NCBI GenBank assembly: GCA_009778415.1
Contig: WRJV01000258.1
Location: 1-9,534, forward strand
Direction: 5' to 3'
DNA: 9,534 bases
Source of the DNA: Clostridiales bacterium
Lineage (GTDB): Bacteria; Bacillota; Clostridia; Peptostreptococcales; Anaerovoracaceae
Positions 1-4,709 of this stretch are shown piece after piece. Numbering within the stretch: position 1 is the stretch's first letter; each line of letters opens with the position of its first letter. The notes under the pieces are model-generated. The model did not search any database and was not told the DNA's origin. It saw only the letters and a program-made list of their open reading frames with translations. The position numbers and the translations under genes were made by a program.

Positions 1-417
1 CAAGATGAAAAATGGTATATCGAAGATTACAAAAAAGAATTGGCGCAGGAAGGCGTAGATTATGATTCGGAAGAAGGCCAGGATATATTCATGAAAAAAT
101 ACGCTGACGCATGGTGGGAAGATCTCATGGATGAAGATATGGATGATTATGCAGAAAGATATATAAGTGACCCAAAATTAAGCAAGGACTTCATGATTCC
201 CAACAAGGAATGCGCTGAGAAATATGCCCGTCTGCTCTACGACGAGGACTGTGGCGACTGGGAGCGAAGTTTGGAGATTTGGGTAAAATACTACAAAGAA
301 TACGGACTGTGGGTTGCAAGGCTCAAATATCCACCGACAATGATTGACGGGCTACCTCACATCGTTTTTCAGGCAAAAGACGGAAAGGTAGTGTATTATG
401 GTGGCCGCCAGCACTAA
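1..417 (+). CDS. Hypothetical acidic protein, 5' end cut by window edge
   Basis: The reading frame is open from the first base and ends at TAA 415-417, so the true start lies outside the window. A TTG at 40 has no convincing ribosome-binding site and lies inside the open frame. About 138 residues are visible. The first half is rich in Asp and Glu with several Trp and Tyr. The rest is mixed and ends YYGGRQH. I see no membrane segment, signal peptide, metal-binding cluster or nucleotide-binding motif, and I do not recognise the family. Its last 20 bases overlap the frame carrying the transposase fragment that follows, so its C-terminus may have been altered by that insertion. Given the toxin-domain fragment nearby it might be an immunity-type protein, but that is only a guess from context. 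Confidence 0.6.
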   Translation, partial: QDEKWYIEDYKKELAQEGVDYDSEEGQDIFMKKYADAWWEDLMDEDMDDYAERYISDPKLSKDFMIPNKECAEKYARLLYDEDCGDWERSLEIWVKYYKEYGLWVARLKYPPTMIDGLPHIVFQAKDGKVVYYGGRQH

Positions 418-580
418 CGGTGAGATACTTCAGCTCTACTACTCGCGGCAAGCTGTGGGGCAGGCTTTTGGCTTCGGGAAAAACTACGCAAATTTGCTGC
501 CGTTGCGCACTCACGGCGAAGCGACCTTCAGCGGGCACTTATTTGTCTCTTTTTTGGCTACTGTGTCCGTAAGTTGCTAA
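398..580 (+). pseudogene. C-terminal remnant of IS4/IS1634-type transposase
   Basis: About 60 codons end at TAA 578-580, and a TAG closes the frame at 389-391, so only the tail of a much longer gene remains. The peptide contains YYSRQAVGQAFGFGK, which fits the Y-x2-R-x3-E-x6-K signature of IS4-superfamily DDE transposases in spacing. The position of the catalytic Glu is Gly. After it comes NYANLLPLRTHGEATF and then GHLFVSFLATV, which resembles the end of IS1634-like transposases. The ATG at 398 is fortuitous: it lies in the end of the preceding gene and lacks a ribosome-binding site. Family assignment is by remembered motif, not by search. I am fairly sure it is a transposase tail and less sure of the exact family. 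It cannot be active. Confidence 0.6.
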
Positions 581-602
581 CGCAGGCGATAGCCCGCGTT
601 AG
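577..602. repeat. GC-rich palindromic repeat, CTAACGC/GCGTTAG hairpin
   Basis: CTAACGC (577-583) pairs perfectly with GCGTTAG (596-602). A short inner GGC/GCC stem (585-587 with 592-594) encloses GATA, with one A/C mismatch. It sits just after the transposase-tail stop codon. The same core, with GGGC-N3-GCCC, recurs near 6362-6404 and 7134-7150, so it belongs to a small interspersed hairpin family. A weak terminator role for the upstream frame is possible, but no T-run follows. Confidence 0.5.
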
Positions 603-684
603 GTTTGATGTGTCTGTGCCCCCGCAAAGCGGAGCTTAGCAGGGAGAGCAAGCAGACAAAAGGCGCGAATCTCCAGCTTCCCTA
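603..684. other. Non-coding spacer before toxin promoter
   Basis: I see no gene, strong hairpin or further transposase reading frame here. It contains CCCCCGCAAAGCGGAG, in which CCGC and GCGG could form a very small stem. It is probably residual insertion-element or leader sequence. Confidence 0.3.
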
Positions 685-713
685 TTGACATATATTGCCA
701 TTTGTGATATGGT
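685..713 (+). promoter_or_regulatory. Sigma-70-type promoter of holin-like toxin
   Basis: TTGACA at 685-690, a 17-base spacer and TATGGT at 708-713 make a near-consensus vegetative promoter. The predicted start is about 719-721, so the transcript would begin at the left arm of the terminal inverted repeat (AGGCACTACC from 720). Confidence 0.7.
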
Positions 714-719
714 GTTCAT

Positions 720-795
720 AGGCACTACCATGCGGTAGGCGGTTAGCCCTCTCATCAGGGGGTTCTTTGCCCCTGAAAGAAAGGGGGCGATGCTT
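720..795 (+). promoter_or_regulatory. Structured 5' leader of toxin mRNA
   Basis: Two perfect hairpins are visible. CTACC-ATGC-GGTAG spans 725-738, right at the predicted 5' end. TCAGGGG/CCCCTGA spans 755-776 with an 8-base loop. The ribosome-binding site AAGGGGG (781-787) follows directly. Its G-run could alternatively pair with CCCC at 770-773, which would hide the site. Stable leader structures that delay translation are known from type I toxin mRNAs; applying that here is inference. Confidence 0.55.
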
Positions 796-882
796 ATGGT
801 TACATACCCGGAGTTGTTTCAATTCTGTCTTGTGATTATAGGAATTGTGGGCTTGATTATAGCCTTGCGAAAAAAGAAATAA
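796..882 (+). CDS. Small holin-like toxin, type I toxin-antitoxin
   Basis: ATG 796 to TAA 880-882 encodes 28 residues: an N-terminal MVTYPELFQF, a hydrophobic helix of about 16 residues (CLVIIGIVGLIIAL) and a basic RKKK tail. This is the layout of the putative holin-like toxin family (Hol-Tox, similar to TxpA/BsrG), whose members insert into the membrane when over-produced. The start is set by AAGGGGG at 781-787, eight bases before ATG 796. A second in-frame ATG at 790 lies only two bases from that site. The gene has its own promoter (685-713) and a structured leader, and its 3' end overlaps a convergent antisense RNA. The last codons run into the shared hairpin at 877-909. Assignment rests on peptide pattern and locus architecture, with no search done. 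Confidence 0.75.
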   Translation: MVTYPELFQFCLVIIGIVGLIIALRKKK

Positions 883-954
883 CCGCTCTGCTCAAAGATT
901 CGGTTATTTCTATAATCACTTCTGAGGGCTAACCGTTTATCGGTAGTGCCTGTC
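869..954 (-). ncRNA. Predicted antisense RNA antitoxin
   Basis: A strong minus-strand promoter (961-990) would start an RNA near 953-954. It runs leftwards through the hairpin at 877-909 and ends in the run CTTTTTT that follows the hairpin on this strand, at about 869-876. The RNA would be about 80-86 nt and overlap the 3' end of the toxin mRNA and the last few toxin codons. Its 5' end carries ACCG-ATAAA-CGGT, a small hairpin, within the same AGGCACTACC...GGTTAGCCCTC motif that starts the toxin mRNA. 3'-overlapping antisense RNAs such as RatA (txpA) and SR4 (bsrG) are known. That this one exists is a prediction. Confidence 0.6.
877..909. terminator. Bidirectional hairpin shared by toxin and antisense RNA
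   Basis: AAATAACCG (877-885) and CGGTTATTT (901-909) form a perfect 9-bp stem with a 15-base loop. On the minus strand it is followed by CTTTTTT, a good intrinsic terminator for the antisense RNA. On the plus strand only the T-residues of the stem itself and CTATAATC follow. Toxin mRNA termination may therefore be leaky, and some transcripts could continue into the right arm of the terminal repeat. Confidence 0.7.
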
Positions 955-960
955 AAGTAA

Positions 961-990
961 AGTATACTCCCGCACTCGCTGTGTTGTCAA
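961..990 (-). promoter_or_regulatory. Promoter of antisense RNA
   Basis: Read on the minus strand, TTGACA (990-985), an 18-base spacer and TATACT (966-961) form a strong vegetative promoter pointing at the toxin gene. The predicted start is near 953-954, at the outer edge of the right terminal repeat. Confidence 0.65.
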
Positions 991-1199
991 TCAAAATTTG
1001 GCGTGACATGGAGTGCGTGTGGAATACGATACCGTCAACTTTTTGAACCCAGCCGGCCAATGTCACAGTGACGTCGGAATAAGGGTGTATCACAAAACTT
1101 GGGGTTGATAAATGCAATCCGTTTTGCTGGACAGCAAGAATCTGAGGCAATAGCTACGGCGTGAACAGAGGAGAATGTTTGCTCAAAAGTCCCGGCAGA
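991..1199. other. Spacer without a supportable gene
   Basis: Reading frames on both strands are short and lack ribosome-binding sites. The longest, on the minus strand from a TTG at 1150 to a stop at 953, has a stop codon two codons upstream of its start. It also runs across the antisense promoter. I regard this as decayed sequence. Confidence 0.4.
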
Positions 1200-1345
1200 G
1201 CCCGCTGCGCCCGCTACCAGAAATGCGCAGTGGTGAGGGAGTTGGCAGAAGAACTGGGGAACGTAGGCTGCGTTCGAAATACTACGGCGAGTTTGACGCT
1301 TTCAAAGAGACGATAGACTCGATTGTCGAAGGCGCTGGAACGGAA
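1200..1345 (+). pseudogene. Possible remnant of a second (IS630-like) transposase
   Basis: One plus-strand frame reads LRSKYYGEFDAFKETIDSIV (about 1269-1328). This resembles the C-terminal segment of IS630-like transposases, in which a YY-x-F-x-x-F-K pattern follows the last catalytic Glu. The frame has no plausible start and no catalytic residues. It ends at a junction near 1335-1345 with the truncated nucleotidyltransferase on the other strand. The resemblance is remembered and weak. It could equally be unrelated decayed sequence. Confidence 0.25.
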
Positions 1346-1409
1346 GCAAGCCTTCTTCGTCAAAAATATCAATGGCTTCCCAAAAGACACTTTCTTGCAT
1401 TTTATTCAT
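1302..1409 (-). pseudogene. 5' stub of a nucleotidyltransferase-like gene
   Basis: ATG at 1409-1407 begins MNKMQESVFWEAIDIFDEEG followed by LLP, then changes character (FQRLRQSS...) and stops at TGA 1304-1302. It lies 8 bases after the stop of the DUF6788-like gene, with AAAGGA upstream at 1427-1422, so it was the second gene of that operon. The FWEAIDIFDEEGLLP opening resembles small nucleotidyltransferase-like proteins whose GS-W/E active-site motif comes shortly after this point. Here the active-site region is missing, cut at about 1340 where the putative transposase remnant begins. The family call is tentative. The truncation is supported by the abrupt change in composition. Confidence 0.4.
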
Positions 1410-1417
1410 AAATGTAC

Positions 1418-1720
1418 TCAATCCTTTACAATTTTACTAATCATTTCATATTCAACTTTTAATTCTCTTAGTAGTTTTTCAAAATGCCGTCTTTTTTCTA
1501 TTTGCATTGACAATTGTTCCGCATTTTCAGAAGCGCTTCCCATATATTTTGAAATAAATTTTTTCCCTTGCCGAAATTTTAAATAACAATATTCTTTGTT
1601 GCCAATTTTTTTCACAGAAACGGAACCTTTTGGCAAATCATTGATTTCATCAATATAACTCTTTTGCATATCTAAATTTCTTTCTTTTTCTTCAAGGAGC
1701 ATGCTTTCTATCACATTCAT
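1418..1720 (-). CDS. DUF6788-like small protein, possible antitoxin
   Basis: ATG 1720 to TGA 1420-1418 gives 100 residues. I chose this start because GAGGTGA lies five bases upstream. A GTG at 1729 would be inside that ribosome-binding site. The protein opens with a charged helix (about residues 1-25). It continues with NDLPKGSVSVKKI and EYCYLKFRQGKKFISKYMG (about 28-63), a short beta-type core. It ends in a charged helix, ELKVEYEMISKIVKD. This pattern matches what I remember of DUF6788 family proteins, which have no assigned activity. It is the first gene of an operon with the truncated nucleotidyltransferase stub. Its promoter lies inside nested palindromes, which suggests autoregulation. 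A regulatory or antitoxin role is inference. Low GC compared with the division genes fits acquisition. Confidence 0.65.
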   Translation of the reverse strand: MNVIESMLLEEKERNLDMQKSYIDEINDLPKGSVSVKKIGNKEYCYLKFRQGKKFISKYMGSASENAEQLSMQIEKRRHFEKLLRELKVEYEMISKIVKD

Positions 1721-1738
1721 TATTCTCACCTCGAGATA

Positions 1739-1782
1739 ATATTACCCCACATACATTATATTGTCAATATGTGTGGGGTAAT
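1739..1782 (-). promoter_or_regulatory. Promoter with nested palindromic operator
   Basis: On the minus strand, TTGACA (1767-1762), 17 bases and TAATAT (1744-1739) point to the DUF6788-like gene. An outer perfect 11-bp inverted repeat, ATTACCCCACA (1741-1751) and TGTGGGGTAAT (1772-1782), brackets the promoter and overlaps the -10 element. An inner palindrome, ATATTG-T-CAATAT (1758-1770), overlaps the -35 element. This looks like an operator for a dimeric repressor. The predicted start near 1732 leaves a leader of only about 12 bases. Confidence 0.5.
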
Positions 1783-1832
1783 TTTCTGTTACCCTAGCCA
1801 CCGCGTGTGTACGCAGTGCGCAGGCATCGCCG

Positions 1833-1997
1833 ACAATTCACACGCACTGGAGCTCTGATGGAGAACTATATTTTTCTGATGATGATAAAACTGCCGCTAA
1901 GAACCAGTTGAACGCGGGCTATTCGTTGAACCATTATCTGGTCAACAGGAGAGGTGAAGTCAAGTTCATGAAGCCAAATCTTGACAAAAACACTTAA
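1833..1997 (+). pseudogene. C-terminal fragment of JAB/DUF4329-like toxin domain
   Basis: The frame ending at TAA 1995-1997 reads TIHTHWSSDGELYFSDDD, then KTAAKNQLNAGYSLNHYLVN, then RRGEVKFMKP. HTH...FSxxD resembles the metal-binding H-x-H-x(n)-S-x-x-D motif of JAB/MPN-type domains. The following helix and NxYLVNRxGEV strand resemble DUF4329/JAB domains at the C-terminus of RHS-type polymorphic toxins. In-frame sequence upstream of about 1830 does not look like protein, and no start codon with a ribosome-binding site is present. Only the last 55 or so residues of a large protein therefore survive. It abuts the end of the AbiE-like module. The assignment comes from motif spacing alone. Confidence 0.4.
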
Positions 1998-2009
1998 ATC
2001 ACAAGACCA

Positions 2010-2768
2010 TTATACTCCCGCAATATAAACCCTTCTTAACAGTTCCGATATATCCTTCGCGGTTACGCCGGTAATACCGAGAGCCTTCATATCGGGGGGA
2101 TTATTGTCAAAAGCCTCGATGAACCGTGCCATGTCCGTACAAACGCTGCTTGGAACCGTGCAGTTTTCGTTGCCTGTCAGTATGGCGGCGAGTCGCGCCA
2201 CATCGTTCTTATGCTTCCGAATATCCTTTTCATCGATCCTTTGCCCTGCCGCTTTACGTTCAGTTAAGTCAAGCCATGCCTTCGCCTTGAACAACACCAA
2301 ATATGTATCGGTCAGGACGGGTACGTCCGCTAAAACCGTCTTGCCTGTCAGCAGCAGATTATAGTAATCGGTATTCAGCAGTATAGCGGAAAGGCTGGAA
2401 ATTTCCTCACCCAAATATAGCGACCGGCAGTCATACATTTCTTCATCAAAGACTGACGCCGCTCTCGCAAATAGTTCGATCATATATGGATAATCCGGAG
2501 CTTTCGGCTTGTCAAACCGATAAAACTGCGGAGCACCGTTGCTCTTTGCCCGGTTTTCATAACCGCCGGCTCTGACAAAATCCCAAAACCGCTTTCCAAA
2601 TTCAGGCGTAAGCGCCTCAATGATCAATACCATGTCTAAATCTTTGGTAGCCCGGAAAGCTAAGTCTGACTCGCTGAACACTATATCGCAGGCGGCACCC
2701 CCGATCAAAACATATTGATCTTGATAATCCCGGAAGAAATCTTTGAACAAATCCAAGCCTTTAATCAT
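2010..2768 (-). CDS. AbiEii-like nucleotidyltransferase, probable toxin
   Basis: ATG 2768 to TAA 2012-2010 encodes 252 residues. The start is supported by GAGGA about eight bases upstream. It gives an 8-base overlap with the preceding regulator gene, so the two are translationally coupled. The nucleotidyltransferase core is visible: LIGGAACDIVF with Gly23-Gly24, then ATKDLDMVL with Asp43 and Asp45 as metal ligands, and a third acidic candidate Glu98 in YMIELF. A later helix, LFKAKAWLDL (Lys161 and Lys163) followed by DEKDIRKHKNDVARL (179-193), fits the conserved Lys/Asp motif of AbiEii/AbiGii proteins. Relatives are nucleotide-transferring toxins in abortive infection systems; which RNA or protein is modified varies and cannot be read here. 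The gene appears intact with all expected motifs. An enzyme with another role but the same fold remains possible. Confidence 0.75.
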   Translation of the reverse strand: MIKGLDLFKDFFRDYQDQYVLIGGAACDIVFSESDLAFRATKDLDMVLIIEALTPEFGKRFWDFVRAGGYENRAKSNGAPQFYRFDKPKAPDYPYMIELFARAASVFDEEMYDCRSLYLGEEISSLSAILLNTDYYNLLLTGKTVLADVPVLTDTYLVLFKAKAWLDLTERKAAGQRIDEKDIRKHKNDVARLAAILTGNENCTVPSSVCTDMARFIEAFDNNPPDMKALGITGVTAKDISELLRRVYIAGV

Positions 2769-3726
2769 GCAAACAATCCTCAATTATTCTTTCTATTGCA
2801 GCTTCTATGCGCGGATCCGCCTTATCATCATCAGCCAGCGAAAGGATGGCTGTCAGTGGGTCTATCGCGCTCGCGTCGTGGTATTCAAGTTCATAGCGCA
2901 TGATCTGTATGACCATCCCTGGCGTTTCATCATCCGGTATCAACGGAAGTTTGCCAAGCTCTATTGTTTTCGCAGCGGCTTTTGATACGGCATAAATCGT
3001 ATAGGGATTGTCGGCAAGCATGGAATAATGGCATATTGCCGACATCCCGCCCAGTTTTGCGGACGCTACATCAAAATGCTTATCAAACCGGTATTGCCCC
3101 GCAACAGGACTTCGGAGAAATGGGTGGACAGATTCCCATAAAGATCGTCGATTGCCCTCCCAAATAAATCTTCTCATTTTTGTTTCGGATTTTACTAAAA
3201 ACACGCCGAGAGCCTGCAATTCGTCAAAACATCTCGTTATGGACATCTTCGACATACCGAGGGCCATCGCCGCCTCTGTAAGCGTTACCTGCTTCCACTT
3301 TTGATAAATTGCTGTCAGGAGCAGTTTTTGCGTACTGAATGAAATCCGCTCTGCTTGCGGGATCTCCCGCATACCGTTTTTGTTTAAGGCGACGCCTAAA
3401 AACGGCATATAGATTTGCTGCCCCGCGATCACAAAGGGGATACCCTCAGACAGCATTTTGTCTTTGGTATATATCCTCACCCCATCAAGACAAAGCACAC
3501 AGTCCAAGCCGGTGAGCTTTTTCAACTGCCCGCATTGTTTTCGCAGCGCCGTCAAATTAGCCGGCTCTTTTGGCTGCGCAAGCAGGCATTGAACATTCTG
3601 GACCGTCATAGCGTATAAATCGTAGCCGTTCCGCAAGTAAAGCGGCAGCGTATCATTATTTTTATAAACGGAAACATCGGCGCTAATGTGCAATGTCTCC
3701 TCTATATATTCGATAAAACGATTCAA
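2761..3726 (-). CDS. Winged-helix regulator, probable AbiEi-type partner
   Basis: TTG 3726-3724 to TAA 2763-2761 gives 321 residues. The TTG is chosen because GAGGTGA lies four bases upstream and the coding-like sequence (MNRFIEYIEETLHI) starts there. A longer open frame reaching back to 4041 overlaps the methyltransferase gene and is not coding. Residues 1-125 form an N-terminal domain I do not recognise. Residues about 134-185 look like a winged helix-turn-helix (LTEAAMALGMSKMSITRCF, then DELQALG and a basic wing KSETKMRRF). The region 195-250 (SLWESVHPFLRSPV...AKLGGMSAICHYSML) is typical of regulators paired with AbiEii-like enzymes. The gene is transcribed through a palindromic promoter and overlaps the nucleotidyltransferase by 8 bases. 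The arrangement fits an autoregulating antitoxin. Unlike classical AbiEi, the helix-turn-helix is central rather than N-terminal. Confidence 0.7.
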   Translation of the reverse strand: MNRFIEYIEETLHISADVSVYKNNDTLPLYLRNGYDLYAMTVQNVQCLLAQPKEPANLTALRKQCGQLKKLTGLDCVLCLDGVRIYTKDKMLSEGIPFVIAGQQIYMPFLGVALNKNGMREIPQAERISFSTQKLLLTAIYQKWKQVTLTEAAMALGMSKMSITRCFDELQALGVFLVKSETKMRRFIWEGNRRSLWESVHPFLRSPVAGQYRFDKHFDVASAKLGGMSAICHYSMLADNPYTIYAVSKAAAKTIELGKLPLIPDDETPGMVIQIMRYELEYHDASAIDPLTAILSLADDDKADPRIEAAIERIIEDCLHD

Positions 3727-3749
3727 AATTTCACCTCGTTTCGTTTTTA

Positions 3750-3780
3750 GCATTGTAACATAACATCTGTTACAATGCAA
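3750..3780 (-). promoter_or_regulatory. Promoter with perfect 11-7-11 inverted repeat operator
   Basis: GCATTGTAACA (3750-3760) and TGTTACAATGC (3768-3778) form a perfect 11-bp inverted repeat with a 7-base spacer. On the minus strand a -10 element TACAAT (3757-3752) lies in one arm. A weak -35 element TTGCAT (3780-3775) lies at the other arm, with 17 bases between them. A dimer bound here would cover both promoter elements. AbiEi antitoxins are known to repress their own promoters through inverted repeats. That the regulator at 2761-3726 binds this site is inference. Confidence 0.65.
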
Positions 3781-3842
3781 ATATTGTTTTTCATATAGGG
3801 TAACCATAAACCCCATCCCTATGGTTGACCACGCACCAATAA

Positions 3843-4622
3843 TCAGCGTTCTCTTAGGTGTCGCCTGCCCTCGTACATCAGCACCCCCGCCGCCACGGCG
3901 GCGTTGAGCGAGTCGACGCCCCGAGCCATCGGTATCTTGACTTTTATGTCTGCCCCGTCCACGAATTCCCGGCAGAGCCCGCTGCCTTCGTTTCCGATCA
4001 GCAGCGCCACGCCCTGTGTAAGGTCGGCGTCGAAATAACAAGTCGGAGTGTCAAAACATGTGGCTACGGCTCTCTTCCCATTGGCTTTCAGCAGCTTGAG
4101 CGCATCGTTGGCAGAGTCAGCAAGCAGTACGGGCAGCCGAAAAAGCGAGCCGGCGGCAGCCCTTGCCGCTTTTGGGGAATAGATGTCCCCTGTCCCCTTC
4201 ATTACCACGGCGCCCCCGTAGCCCGCCGCGTCGGCTGTCCTTATCATGGTTCCGACGTTTCCGGGGTCCTGCAGCCTGTCCAGCACGAGGACGTTCCTGT
4301 CTCCGCAGAGGCTGAAGAACTCCCTCTCGCCATAGCTTCTCTTCCTCACAACGGCGATAGCCCCTTGGCTTGTTTCGGTCTGTGCGATGCCGTCGTAGAG
4401 CTTTGCGTCCAGCACGAACGGCTCAGGGGCGCCTGCAAAACGCGATGCGTCAAAGTCCGGGCGCAGGAAAACCGCCGCTATCTCGGCGCCAAAGCGGGCA
4501 GCCTCTTCAATCAGGTTGCCGCCTTCTATAAGATACATGCCGTACCTGTCGCGGTACTTCTTCGACGCCAGCTGCTGGCACAATTTGTAGTTCTTGTTCG
4601 CTTTTGAGCTTATCTCTTTCAT
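3843..4622 (-). CDS. SpoU/TrmH-family RNA 2'-O-methyltransferase
   Basis: ATG 4622 to TGA 3845-3843 encodes 259 residues, normal for the RlmB/TrmH group. Residues 1-95 form an RNA-recognition part (KLCQQLASKKYRDRYGMYLI, then EGGNLIEEA). The SPOUT catalytic domain follows. Motif 1 is LDRLQDPGNVGTMIRTADAA (114-133, Asn122, catalytic-type Arg128). Motif 2 is ALLIGNEGSGL (206-216, Asn211-Glu212). Motif 3 is KIPMARGVDSLNAAVAAG (229-246, Ser238-Asn240). The enzyme would transfer methyl from S-adenosylmethionine to a ribose 2'-OH in rRNA or tRNA; the target cannot be told. Longer starts at 4649 and 4685 would run into the terminator hairpin after ftsZ, so 4622 is preferred, although its GAGGG site is only two bases away. 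It follows ftsZ in the same direction. Confidence 0.85.
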   Translation of the reverse strand: MKEISSKANKNYKLCQQLASKKYRDRYGMYLIEGGNLIEEAARFGAEIAAVFLRPDFDASRFAGAPEPFVLDAKLYDGIAQTETSQGAIAVVRKRSYGEREFFSLCGDRNVLVLDRLQDPGNVGTMIRTADAAGYGGAVVMKGTGDIYSPKAARAAAGSLFRLPVLLADSANDALKLLKANGKRAVATCFDTPTCYFDADLTQGVALLIGNEGSGLCREFVDGADIKVKIPMARGVDSLNAAVAAGVLMYEGRRHLRER

Positions 4623-4662
4623 CGCCCTCGCCCGGAAATGGCTTCCCATGCATACTGAAAGA

Positions 4663-4680
4663 GCCGGCTCAGGAGCCGGC
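4663..4680 (-). terminator. Terminator hairpin after ftsZ
   Basis: GCCGGCTC (4663-4670) and GAGCCGGC (4673-4680) form a perfect GC-rich 8-bp palindrome. It lies 30 bases beyond the ftsZ stop and is followed on the minus strand by TCTTTC. The T-run is short, so termination may be partial and allow some transcription into the methyltransferase gene. Confidence 0.6.
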
Positions 4681-4709
4681 CCCAATGGCCTGGCGCTTAT
4701 ATGCGCGCG

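Larger units (their letters stand above)
720..951. repeat. Terminal inverted repeats bounding the toxin locus
   Basis: The left end has AGGCACTACC (720-729) and GGTTAGCCCTC (741-751). The right end has their exact reverse complements, GAGGGCTAACC (924-934) and GGTAGTGCCT (942-951). The gap between the two blocks is 11 bases on the left and 7 on the right. The repeats sit at the predicted 5' ends of the two convergent transcripts, and they could also pair within a read-through toxin mRNA. Confidence 0.75.

Noticed and set aside
953..1150. 65-codon minus-strand open frame
   Set aside because: It starts with TTG two codons after a stop, has no ribosome-binding site, and runs across the antisense RNA promoter.
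1175..1411. Complete small gene starting at ATG 1175
   Set aside because: Although GGAG is near the ATG, the protein is low-quality Arg-rich sequence at both ends and crosses the junction into the opposite-strand stub. Only its middle part looks like a remnant.
963..2022. Direct repeat TATACTCCCGCA at 963-974 and 2011-2022
   Set aside because: A 12-base match is expected by chance in a window of this size, and the two sites have different functions.
3802..3826. Terminator for the methyltransferase gene (AACCATA/TATGGTT stem)
   Set aside because: The stem is 7 bp, AT-rich, with an 11-base loop and no T-run on the minus strand, so it is too weak to call.
3727..4041. N-terminal extension of the winged-helix regulator (frame open to 4041)
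   Set aside because: It overlaps the methyltransferase gene and the operator, has an Arg/Gly-rich shadow composition, and a strong ribosome-binding site precedes TTG 3726.
3858..4607. 249-codon plus-strand open frame opposite the methyltransferase
   Set aside because: The opposite strand carries all three SPOUT motifs; this frame has low-complexity, antisense-like composition and no ribosome-binding site.
4623..4685. N-terminal extension of the methyltransferase to 4685 or 4649
   Set aside because: It would begin inside or next to the ftsZ terminator hairpin and lacks a ribosome-binding site; the family alignment starts near residue 1 of the 4622 version.
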